DNA of 64,000 bases, taken from contig OZ010581.1 in assembly GCA_963932145.1 (NCBI GenBank), forward strand, positions 85,171,968 through 85,235,967, given 5' to 3'. The stretch's first letter is position 1. Each line of letters begins with the position of its first letter. The position numbers and the translations under genes were made by a program. This DNA comes from Acanthosepion lycidas. Its lineage: Eukaryota > Mollusca > Cephalopoda > Sepiida > Sepiidae. Below are positions 54,757 to 64,000 of the stretch, in pieces. A model generated the notes under the pieces. The model was not told the DNA's origin and ran no database searches. It worked only from the letters and a program-made list of their open reading frames with translations.

Positions 54757-54945
54757 TCTGTAAATTATTTTTTTTTTAATTTTTAATATATTTGTTGTTA
54801 TGAAAAATAATATCATAGACAAACTATTAAATTTTTATTCAATTTTTTTTTAAGTGGGCACATTTCTGTATAGTAGAAAAGGTCAATAAAAAAAAAGTTA
54901 CAATCATTTTTTTGTTTTCTTACAAGACTGTATCAACATACTTCT
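54757..54945 (+). repeat. Inverted-repeat partner of 58404-58588
   Basis: The segment from ATATCTGTAAATTA to AAGACTGTATCAA matches the reverse complement of 58404-58588 with few differences over ~190 bp. Similarity stops at both ends. It looks like two copies of one short dispersed element in opposite orientation. Confidence 0.7.
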
Positions 54946-56244
54946 GGTGTTATAAGGAAAACAATTTATTTATTAAAAAACGAATTTTATAATCAAAACA
55001 TTTGTTATGAAGAAAAATAGCATAAAAAAAGTTTAAATTAACTGTGACAAAGTTCATAATAATGATATATTTTTATTAATTTTGTTGTTTATAATAATCT
55101 CAAAAAAGTAAAAGAAAGGCAATATTGAGAAGACAATATTGTCTCTTTTTACATCTTTGTAGTGTATTTTTAAGAATAGTTGTAAAATATTGAATTTATT
55201 ATTGAATTTAATTTCTGACATCAACTTTATTATTATTAAATTATTTAGTAAGTGTCATTTTTCATTAATTTTACAGTGAAAAAAAACATGACATTTTTAT
55301 TTTTTTGATGTCTTCTATTTTTATTTACAAAGACAAAAATTCAACATACTTTAAAAAAAAAAAAAAAAAAAATACCTTTTATGTTAAAGAAAAACAAATT
55401 ATTCACAAAAAATTAATTTTATATGTAATGTCATCTTTATTGAAGAAAAAATATTAAATCTAAATGAACTTTATGTGATAAATTCTTAATGGCACTTGTG
55501 AATTTTGCACTGAAAAAGTTTGCTTAAAAATAAAATATGCAAAGTTCAAATAAAATAAACATTATACTTACTTCAGTATCTTAAATAATAAACTTAACTT
55601 AATCCAAAGGTAAAAATGTTAAAATTTCTTTAAAAAGAAAATGAATTTCAATTCCAACAATGAATTTTTGTGTGTTTAATTGTCCGCCTCCAGTCACCTA
55701 CTGGGCTTACATGATTTGAGTCCTGACTTATGTATCATCTTGATGTATGATAAATACACTATTTTACTTATTTTGTCTTCAGCATATCATACAGAACACA
55801 CATGCTATTTTCCTCAGTAAGTGACTTTCTCTTTCACCACAGTAGACCCTACCAAATTGAAGGATGCCTACATGATTCGGAGTGGACAAGAAACAAGCTC
55901 TTCCATATTTTATGTATTGTATAATAAAAACAATCAGCAAAGTTTCATGTCAACACTTAGATACTGTTGTCTCATTATAAGGACCAAACTGATTATCCTG
56001 CCACTCTTACTGCCGGAGACAACAACATATATGTGTCCACATGAAACTTTAAGTTGAGGAAAGCAACAACATGCTTTTTATTTATATCAATAAAAATATT
56101 GGCGAAATTGTATGACAAAGTGGAAAAAGTTTACTTGTCATGCATTTTCTCCTCCAGGTCTTCATTGGACTAAATTGTTATGTTGGTAGGACTACATATG
56201 CATATGACAGAGGGGTGCTGGGAATTAAAAAAAAATTTTTTTTT
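54946..56244. other. AT-rich stretch, no recognised gene
   Basis: The 78-codon frame at 55821-56057 is not recognised. The segment near 55775-55850 resembles 62780-62855 (TCTTCAGyATrTCAT... then AGTAAGT), so it is probably part of a diverged repeat. Confidence 0.4.
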
Positions 56245-57110
56245 TTTCTAGTTAAATTCATTTAGTGTCTTTTTCTTTCTATCACTTTTATAAGTAGGTA
56301 TTTCACTGTGATATTAAAACTGTGGTCAGTCTTGTTACAGTGGGAAACCAATGTATTTGAGGTATTATTTTGTAAAATGTCCCTTTTGTGTTCATATAAT
56401 CTTTTATTTAGATTCTTTAAAGTTTCTCTTATGTATTTTTTGTAGCAATTATTACAGGTGATGGAGCAAACTCCTCCTTCAGGTCTTAGCTTATTGTTTT
56501 GTTTAGTATTGAGTCTTTTATTGTTTTGGATGTTATAGTAATAAATTTTATGTTGAGTTTAGATAGATTCTTTTCAACTGTAGCTGTGATAGAATTAGTA
56601 GGCAGGATAATATATTTTTTTTGAATCATTGGGGTTCTCAGGAGGAGGCCGTATTTGTTGTTTTAGAATATTTTTTGGGCTTTTTGTTTCACATTAAATA
56701 TAAAATACTTAGAATACTGGAGAAGTTTGAAAGTGTCTTCAATGCATTTTTCCTCTTTGTGTGAATAATCCAAGCTGCATATTCTTAGTGCTCTTAGGTA
56801 GAATCCAATGATTAAGCCAGATTTTATTTTGTTGTTATGATGAGAATAGAAATTTATTAAGTCATTTTTGTTGGTTGATTTCTGGTGGAGACAGATTTTA
56901 AACTTGTTAACATGGTATAGTTGATATCTAGGAAGGGTAAGGAATATGTGTTCTTCCATTTTGTATTTGGCTGTTTAATTGATCTACTAGATTAGGTAAA
57001 TCAGTATCATGAGAATATACAAGTAGAGCATCATCAATATTACAGTTGATTGGGTAAAATATTTTGGAAAGAGACAGATTTGAAATTTGAAGTGAGCCAA
57101 GAATTTTGTT
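56245..57110 (-). pseudogene. Penelope-like element: RT C-terminus and GIY-YIG endonuclease
   Basis: Near 57060-56990 the minus strand reads NCNIDDALLVYSHDTDLPNL, matching the RT motif with YxDD (here NIDD). The frame 56959-56663 has FYSHHNNKIKSGLIIGFYLR followed by ALRIC, a hallmark of Penelope-like RTs. At 56480-56400 it reads GVCSITCNNCYKKYIRETLK and then LNKRLYEHKRDI, a GIY-YIG nuclease in which GIY has become GVC and YIG has become YIR. The HC..TDHSFN segment follows. Members reverse-transcribe from nicked DNA or telomeric ends. Stops and frame changes show it is inactive, and the N-terminal RT is absent. Confidence 0.75.
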
Positions 57111-57489
57111 AAACAGGGAAGAATTGAAGACATTAATTTATGACCACTCACTAGAGTGTGGATTGTGGAAGATCTATAACCACAGGCATAAAAGGGAATT
57201 GATAGATAATATTTTTAAGGTTTTGAGGAACAAACATGAAGTTAAGAGAATTGATTTATTTCACTTGTCAAAAAGGGCGAAAAGCATAGGTCACTAAAGA
57301 AATAGGATTTCTTTGGATAGGAGACAAACCCTGAGTGTCACTTGAGGCTTGCTGAGAAGGCTGTCAGGGGAACAGCTAGTGGATGACCAACTTAGGGAAT
57401 GAGATTTGGGTTGAGGAATTTGATTGACAAAAATTTTGGGCGATAATTATAATTAATGATTTGGAGCTAAACCATGCCTGTTCACCAAT
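57111..57489. other. Short unclassified region
   Basis: The 63-codon plus-strand frame at 57106-57297 is Lys/His-rich and not recognised. No repeat end was identified. Confidence 0.35.
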
Positions 57490-58150
57490 TTTGAAGTTTG
57501 AAAATCGGATTTGTCAAAATGACAACCGAAGTGAAAGACTCAGGTGAAATACGAAGGAGAATGGAGGAATTGGCCACATCCTTTGGATATTATTGGTATG
57601 AGAAGGAAGGAGTTAGGGTGGATCAATCTTCTGCTACCTTAGGAGGAGTGATTTCCCCCAAATTGGGCATGCAATTAATTTTCCAGAGTCAGACCAAAAA
57701 GGACTCTTTGTTGGGGCTCGGGGAATTACTGATACCCCAAGCCCTGTCAGACTCCATACCAGTTTTAGGCAAATGTCCATAGCAAAAGATAAAAATGACC
57801 AAGTAGAGTATCCACTCTAGTTGCCATGAGACAACCACTTATCCGATCTCACGAGATTTGCTGCCTGAAGAAAACCTCCAACTTAAGCCTTGTTCTAGAA
57901 GCTTTGTTTAAAACTTAGTCACATTAAGAAAAATGTCATGTTAATATATGAAGTGAGAAGGGTTGATAATTCTGCTCAAGGAATTTTTCTCCATAAAGCA
58001 TATATATTCCTGTCTGAAGAATTGATAATTGTAATACCAGTTCTGTACAAAGAACATATAAAAATATTTTTTTTTATTCAAATTATTTTGATTTATTATC
58101 AACTCCTTGATGAGCCACAGCAATTGGACATCAAATGGACTGGCAAAGAA
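57490..58150 (+). repeat. Interspersed repeat X, copy 3, with a 94-codon frame
   Basis: The segment at about 57506-57640 matches repeat X copies 1 and 2 (AATACGAAGGAGAATGGAGG, GGAATTGGCC, GTATGAGAAGGAAGGAGTTA, GGTGGATC). The end near 58100-58140 matches copy 1 (CTTGATGAGCCACAGCAATT, GGACATCAAATGGACTGG). The open frame 57498-57782 has MTTEVKDSGEIRRRMEELAT; a related start, MAGTDEILKKVEELP, can be read in copy 2. So the repeat may once have coded for a protein, of unknown type. Confidence 0.5.
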
Positions 58151-58403
58151 AAAAGCTACAACTTCAGGGTTTTAATATTGTTGTCTTTATTGAGTTTATT
58201 ATCTAAATTTTAAACCTTTGTAACTGTACCCTATAACTGACATGACAGGAAAAAGTCATGCATTATTTTTCATCATGCAGTATTTGGGATAAAATTTATC
58301 AAATAAATTCAAATATTACTTTAAAAGTTGTATATAATTTACAGTAACAATTATGTTTCAGCAAAAAAAAAAAAATAGTCAACTAAGGTATTTCTGGAAG
58401 ATA

Positions 58404-58588
58404 GCCTTTTGATACAGTCTTGTAAGAAAACAAAAAAATGAATGTAACTTTTTTGATTGACCTTTTCTACTATACAGAAATGTGCCCACTTAAAAAAAAA
58501 ATTGAATAAAAACTTGATAGTTTCTCTATGACATTATTTTTCATAACAACAAATATATTAAAAATTTAAAAAAAAATAATTTACAGAT
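58404..58588 (-). repeat. Inverted-repeat partner of 54757-54945
   Basis: See the partner: ~190 bp of close inverted similarity, 3.5 kb apart, enclosing the Penelope-like remnant and repeat X copy 3. Confidence 0.7.
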
Positions 58589-58888
58589 ATGGCATGCAGT
58601 CTTTGTAATTACTATATTTGATATCAAGCATTAATAATAAAATTAAATGTTCATTTATTGGGTTTCAGACCACTTGATTGTATGATTTTCAGAAATTATA
58701 TTTTCTTAAGACATTAATTTACGAAGTAAACTTATTTGAATTTATTTAGTAATCAACAGTGCTAAAGAATTAGGATGAAGGTGCTAACTACTTGGGTAGA
58801 AGGGATTCTGGAGTAATTCCAGAAATAAGTTTTTTTTTTTTTTTTCTCTTAATAATTGTTTCTGGGGTTGAGTTATTAGTTAATTAAA

Positions 58889-59500
58889 TGTAATAATTCC
58901 AGAGTGATTCGGATTCGTTAAAGTAAAGTTTGTGATAAATGGCGAATTGGACTTTTGGGTGGTCTGAATGGCGGAATTCAACCAGACGGGATAAGTGGTT
59001 TTGGCAAAACATAAGTGGACGTTGTCTGCAGAGGACCCAGCAAGAGGTCTGAATCTGATTTTAGTATCTCTTGAAAACTGGGTTCCCGCTGAGTTTTTGG
59101 GACCGGAAAAGCTTGCATAGTGGTCAAAGGCGATTTGCATATTAAAATTCAGGGTCAGTGCCTAAAGATAGTTTAGCTCTGCCTCTCTCTATATAAGCTG
59201 CCTGCATGCTTGAGTTAGTCAGATCAGAACGTGGCAGAACGCGGAAGAGACGGCTTGTTGGAATTTGCTGGTCTGTTGGTTTCCCTGCATCAAGAAGACC
59301 GATCTGAACCAAGAGATAGAAATAGAACCCATACGAATCCAGATAACTTCGTCAACAAAGCTGTGCAAAAGCAGACTGCTATATCGTAGTGCAGATGAAG
59401 ATCCACAAATTACTTCCCTTAGATCAGCCGAAATTGTTTTGGCAGAAATTTTCCTACTCCCTCTGTCACTTCTGACCCCAACCGAGTGAACCTCGTTACA
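58889..59500 (+). mobile_element. LTR-like block with a core promoter
   Basis: Starts TGTAATAATTCC and ends CCTCGTTACA, giving TGTAA...TTACA inverted ends 612 bp apart. A TATA box and start-site elements sit about midway, as in LTRs. Downstream there is no evident gag, and no target duplication was found. A host promoter is the alternative. Confidence 0.4.
59191..59253 (+). promoter_or_regulatory. TATA + initiator + DPE core promoter
   Basis: TATAAG at 59192, an initiator-like TCAGATC with its A at 59221 (29 bases downstream), and AGACGG at 59248-59253, exactly +28 to +33 from that A. These spacings match the textbook metazoan TATA/Inr/DPE arrangement. Confidence 0.55.
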
Positions 59501-60239
59501 TTTCGTACTCGTGTAAATTCTTCGGTAGTGACATAAAAACAGTGGCCTAAAAAGGCTCTTTGTATAGGAACCAAAAGAGTTGCTTATTTTTTCTTTTTCA
59601 TGTCTTTGCAGCTACAAGAAGAAACTTTTTTTTGCATGAATAGTGAGTTCCTTTCAGCATAATACCCAGCCATTTAATTCATCCTACCTCCGGATTGTTC
59701 TGAAGGATTGAAATACTGCTGTTTGGATCAAAAATTCATAACGTGGTGGTTCCTTCAGTTCACCGGGGGAGGACCAGGTGGTTTACTTTTCGGCCAGAGC
59801 CACCCAGAGAGACAGGACAGAGCTGCAAGCTGTATTTTTTGCCACTGGCTATGTTACCATTAGTCAAATTTTTGAAATATGATGAACTAAATGACAATCT
59901 TTCTACTAGCAGCAGAAAGATTGAGTGCAACAAATATTGTTTATATTATAATAATTGTTGTTATATAATGGTTTATATTATTATTATTATTATTATTAAA
60001 TTAGAGCAAAAGGCAAAAAAAAAAAAATCTAAGGCCTGACTTAACTTACCTTTTCCAAAATCTTTAATATTAAAAAAATTGTTTAAACAGTTGGTCAACA
60101 TATTTTCCCACCAAACCAATTCCAAACAGGCTGAAAAATAAACAGCTAAATCAGGTTTAGAAATGTTTCATTTTACCACATATTTTTTTTATCAGAAACT
60201 GATGTTCTGATTTCAGGGTATGGGAGGAATTACTAATCT
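59501..60239. other. Unclassified region
   Basis: Contains an (ATT)n microsatellite at 59977-59998 and an A run near 60015. The 98-codon frame at 59743-60039 is not recognised. If 58889-59500 is a 5' LTR, this would be its leader, but no primer-binding site is obvious. Confidence 0.35.
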
Positions 60240-60724
60240 TATAAGTTTATTTATATTAGACCAAGGCATGAAGAAAAGTATTCTCGGATACTATCAACTG
60301 TCTTGTAAACTGATAAGGAAGCAATTTAACATATCCATCATAGGTGTGTGTGCACCTACTGCACAAAATACAGAAAAAGAAATTGAAAATTGCTAGATAA
60401 TGTCAAGGCTCAATGCAAATTGTAGGAAATTACAATTGTCATGGGAGACATGACTGCCAAAGTAGAGAGAGATGATGAAATAGTTGGCAAATTCAAACTA
60501 GGAACTAAGAAAACAATCAGGTAGTAACCAACACCTGATTTCAAGAACACCCAAGACATACGGACATATAGAATACCAGGAGGAGAAACTAAGAACCACA
60601 TTGAATAACAGCTTCGGGAATGCATATTTTGAAAGGGAAATTGAAAAGAGCCAAAGCAGCACCCAAATTGCAATAAAGCAGACTCTTGAATGACACAAAT
60701 GTGAAGGAGAAATATATAGACACT
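60240..60724 (+). pseudogene. RTE-like LINE endonuclease remnant
   Basis: Encodes IIGVCAPTAQNTEKEIEN near 60342, then in another frame ITIVMGDMTAKVERDDEIVG near 60430 (GDMNAKVG in the family) and KLGTKK. A TWFQEHPR-like and a TKNHIE/QIDYI-like segment follow to about 60610. This is the craniofacial-development-protein-2-type AP endonuclease domain of RTE-like LINEs. A SINE interrupts it at 60725. Confidence 0.6.
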
Positions 60725-60992
60725 ATTTACATTGTTCGGACTATCGTCCTCATCTTTGTTGCCATATTTATCACAACATTTACGCTCCGGCCTTCTTCAG
60801 GTGGTTGGAATGTTGAACAGAACCCTTTATTTCACTTGCTAGGGTAGACTTCTAATGGATATCAGTTATCTCCTGTTAATTCCCCTTTCCAAGTTCTACA
60901 CTGCCATAACCAGGTATTGAACTCACAACACTTTGGACCCCATCACTGGATCTAACCAACGCCTTTATCCACTGTGCCATGTATCCTTGAGA
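60725..60992 (-). mobile_element. tRNA-derived SINE
   Basis: On the minus strand the head reads GGCACAGTGGATAAAGGCG (A-box-like) and, ~50 bases on, GTGAGTTCAATACC (B-box-like). A body of about 180 bases follows. It is inserted in the RTE-like LINE. A working tRNA gene is unlikely, since the arms do not pair well and a long body is attached. Confidence 0.65.
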
Positions 60993-61439
60993 ATGTGTGT
61001 ATGAATTTCTGGGACTTATAAACCTAATGTCTTCAGCAACCATTTTTACCAGTGCTCATATTGCAATTTCTGCTGTTATCATTGCATGTTTTTTATTTCA
61101 ATATTACAATTTTCGTTATTATTGCTTTTCTCTATTCCTTAAGTTTACGAATTTTCCAATGATGTTCTTTGTCTATGATTTTAACCTGATCCCACAGAGG
61201 GCAGTGATGTATGTGGCCAGCTACACTTGATTTTTCCACTTCCCCTACAGCTTTTTGGTGTTCTTGATGCCTTACCTTAAAGGTGCGGCCTGTCTACTCT
61301 TTATATTTCTTTCCCTAGCTGCATGGGATGGTGTACACAGTCTTTAGTCACGTTCTCCCCCTTTATTGAGAGATATCTGTGAAGTGTCGTCCAGCTTTTG
61401 AAAGTTGTCCTGATGTTATATGGACCGCAGATCCTTTGT
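60993..61439. other. Unclassified insertion within the LINE
   Basis: T-rich and not recognised. It separates the LINE endonuclease from its RT half and may be part of the SINE insertion event or a second element. Confidence 0.35.
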
Positions 61440-63739
61440 ATTTTCTCTGATAACAAGAGGAGGACAACAACACTCAGAAAACAGTTCTGCCTGTGAAGGG
61501 GTTATAAAGAAAACTAACAGAAAAAAAAAAACATGCGCATCAGCAGGATGCATAAAAGGACAACTAATATTAGATGAAGAAAAAATACTTCAGAGATGGA
61601 ATGAATATATTGGAGAACTCTATGAAAAATCGACAATATACAGAAATACTGATGGACCAGAAATATTAAAATTTGACAAAATTGAACAGAAACAAAGCAG
61701 CAGGACTAGATGGAATTGTAATAGAGATGCTCACAGCCCTAAAGAATTTCAGGATTATGACAAGATTAGTGTTGTAGCGTACCTACGGACAATAATGGGT
61801 ATGCCCCCATTCACATAAATACAGTAGTAAATACTGTACGTGGGTCTGCAGTTGGAGATTCATTGTGGAATTCATTTGACTCACACCTAGCAGTTGACTA
61901 CTTCTACATGCCGTTGGTGAATTTTATGTGTTGTTTTTGTCCTAAGTATTATCATTCATTACCAACCTTTGTTTGATTATTCCTTCCCTAGGTTACAACA
62001 ATTATGAATCTACAACAGTGGTGATATACTGGAAGACCAAAGTAGATTTATTTTCAGTGCTGCCTAAGAAAATGTGAACTACATCAGACAATCAGCCTAA
62101 TGAGCCAGATAACAAAACTTAATTGAATTCTGCTGAATAGAGCATGCAGCAGAATTTAGACCAGAGATAGGACAAAAGCAACAGTTTTATTAAAGACACT
62201 GGAACAAGAAATGCAATATTTATGCTCAGAATGATATAAAGAACAGCATAAATGGAAAAGGAGTATACCTATGTTTTATGGATTATATAAAAGTATTTGA
62301 TAAAGTATGTCACAAAGAACTATTGGATGTGTGAGGTAAGCTTGATATATTGTGAAAGGATAATAGAATAATTCAGAACTTATACTGTATATGGCTAGAA
62401 AATTAATTCTGTAAATATTGTAAGCGTTCTGAAAGCAACGGAAATGTTTGTCGCAGATTAATTCCATAATGCAGAAAACAAATCACTGTAATTTCAGACT
62501 TGAATATCGGGGGCAGAAAGAAATGCCGAAAACTTGATTCGCAGGTACTATCTCACAAATTCCAATGCACATAACCAGTCAGAAAAATAACTCGCTCTCT
62601 CACGAATGCGGTAGCCAAAATACATCAATTTTCCCCTCCCGATTCAAGAACCCCAACTGCTTTTATCAGCTGAGCAGTTTTTTCATTCGTCGACAACAGG
62701 GAGAGGACACCAAGTATTTTGCATATCAAAATACTTTTATAGAGACTCCTGCGAAGGACTTGTTTTTAATCTAAATATTCCGTCTTCAGTATGTCATGTG
62801 GAATATGTGCCCTTTTCTTTGGTAAGTAATTTTCTTTTCCATCGTAGGATACATGCGACATGCTGTCGCTTGGTTTGATGAGGTAAGTTGCTGTTTTCTT
62901 CGATATAAATATACAAAAATAGAAAGGGGTATAAGATAAGGATATATCTTCTCATCCAACTTTGCAGTGAGGGGATTCTTAGAGAATAAGAATTTCTATC
63001 AGAATTCATTATTGGTGGCCACAATCTTAATATAAGTTACACAGGTGACAATGTTGATAGGAGACACAAAAATTCCTACAAAAAGTAGTAAAGGAAAGTG
63101 AGAAGAAAGGACAAAACATCAACTGTAAGAACAGAGAATATGGGGTTGCCAGCAAAAAATGAGCCCAACATACAAATACCAAAATCAAGCAAGTATAAAA
63201 ATTTTAATATTTAGGAAGTGCTTTAATGGAGGATGGAAAGAGTGACACCAAAATACATAGTGAAAGATGCTTCCCAAAAGCTAAGCAAAGTATTAAGAAA
63301 CAGGAAACCCTTGTTAAAAACAAAGAAAAGAGTACTTAACTGTTATGTAATATTGGTCCTTCTATATGGCAGTGAATGCTGAAAAATATCCTCACTGATA
63401 AAGAAGAGACTGGATTCAACAGAAATGTGGTTTTACAGCAGGATGTTGAGAATACCACGGACTGAACAGGTGAACAATGACAAAGTCTTAGAGAAAATGA
63501 AGACAAAATGGAGACTTATATTAGAAAGAGACAATTGAAATTTCTAATGAGGAAAGCGGGATAGAAAATTTGACACTTACAGGACATAATGAAAGCAGTA
63601 CATAACCTACATACCAAGCTTTTGCAAATGGTTGGCAGAACAGGGATTAGGAGAGATAGCAAAAATACAAAATTTACTAAGAACTACAAAGGATAGGAAA
63701 TTGTGGAGCGTCATAATCACCCACATCCTGAAGGCATAA
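61440..63739 (+). pseudogene. RTE-like LINE ORF: reverse transcriptase and C-terminus
   Basis: The linker LDEEKILQRWNEYIGELYEK lies at 61575. The RT start with DGPEILKFDKIEQ is near 61652. A disrupted palm follows at 62.07-62.5 kb, including FIKDTGTRNAIFMLRMI near 62190. From 63.2 kb comes RVLNCYVILVLLYGSEC and then STEMWFYSRMLRIPRTEQV near 63417. The C-terminus at 63619-63739 reads FCKWLAEQGLGEIAK, NLLRTTKDRKLW and THILKA before a stop at 63737. The family is widespread in marine invertebrates. Unrelated sequence is inserted at about 62.54-63.1 kb, and stops are frequent. Confidence 0.65.
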
Positions 63740-64000
63740 GGTACATAAAAGCAGATGATCTCCAAAAATAAATACAAAATTACAAATAAAACAAAAAGCA
63801 CAATAAATTTATAATATTTTATTTATTTTTTTACACAGAATTAATGCCCACAAAAATATATTTGTCTATGTATATTTGTGTTATATACACATCAATGTGC
63901 ATGTCTATACAAGTGCTGAAGAGTTCTTTTGCTAAACAGGAAAACCTGTCAGGATTTGGGTTGGGCAAAAAACTTTTCAGCAGCTCCCTTGTATAAATTG
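63740..64000. other. LINE 3' flank
   Basis: AAATAAATACAAAATTACAA near 63766 may be the LINE 3' end. Nothing else was recognised up to the window edge. Confidence 0.4.

Noticed and set aside
55821..56057. 78-codon open frame as a gene
   Set aside because: Overlaps a diverged dispersed repeat and has no recognisable features.
60900..60992. Possible tRNA gene
   Set aside because: Same reasoning: tRNA-like head of a SINE with a long non-tRNA body.

Overview
This window looks like an invertebrate nuclear genome, most likely a mollusc and possibly a cephalopod. The sequence is AT-rich, almost every reading frame is broken, one spliced metazoan exon is visible, and the rest is a dense graveyard of animal transposable elements. 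The lineage call is inference from the mix of element types (L1/Tx1-like and RTE-like LINEs, Penelope-like element, Merlin, THAP/P element, tRNA-headed SINEs). No species-diagnostic gene is present.

The only convincing host gene piece is at 1855-2160 on the minus strand: the first coding exon of a dimethylarginine dimethylaminohydrolase (DDAH), with a clean GTAAGA splice donor. Its remaining exons are not visible and probably lie beyond the left edge.

Layout. 0.75-1.1 kb: a LINE 3' end and a dispersed repeat. 2.85-7.1 kb: a nested foldback structure with kilobase inverted arms, one arm carrying a 486-bp solo LTR. 7.3-7.6 kb: a tRNA-derived SINE. 9.0-11.6 kb: three pieces of Merlin (IS1595/ISXO2-type) transposase. 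11.7-20.0 kb: two L1/Tx1-like LINEs head to head. 20.0-23.5 kb: a Ty3/gypsy element with two LTRs, gag, a damaged protease and a large pol deletion, inserted into the second LINE. 23.5-32.2 kb: a second gypsy-like lineage, with two related ~1 kb LTRs, a polypurine tract, an envelope-like transmembrane ORF, gag, a cluster of CCHC knuckles and an integrase C-terminus, plus another LINE. 33.4-36.3 kb: an unclassified repeat and a hAT-like relic. 37.8-51.3 kb: five or more L1/Tx1-like copies in both orientations, several internally deleted, one nested in another with a 37-bp target duplication. 52.2-54.3 kb: a THAP-domain P-element transposase fossil. 56.2-57.1 kb: a Penelope-like element with a GIY-YIG domain. 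58.9-59.5 kb: an LTR-like block with a well-spaced TATA/Inr/DPE promoter. 60.2-63.7 kb: a degenerate RTE-like LINE interrupted by a SINE.

Nothing here forms an operon or an intact multi-gene system, and I found no intact undescribed system. The most unusual signals are a tandem array of primer-binding-site/LTR-end modules in the gypsy leader (22.75-23.19 kb), a 3'-terminal LINE stem-loop with a covarying base pair, and the order integrase C-terminus then multi-CCHC ORF in the second gypsy lineage. Boundaries of degenerate elements are approximate, usually to within tens of bases.
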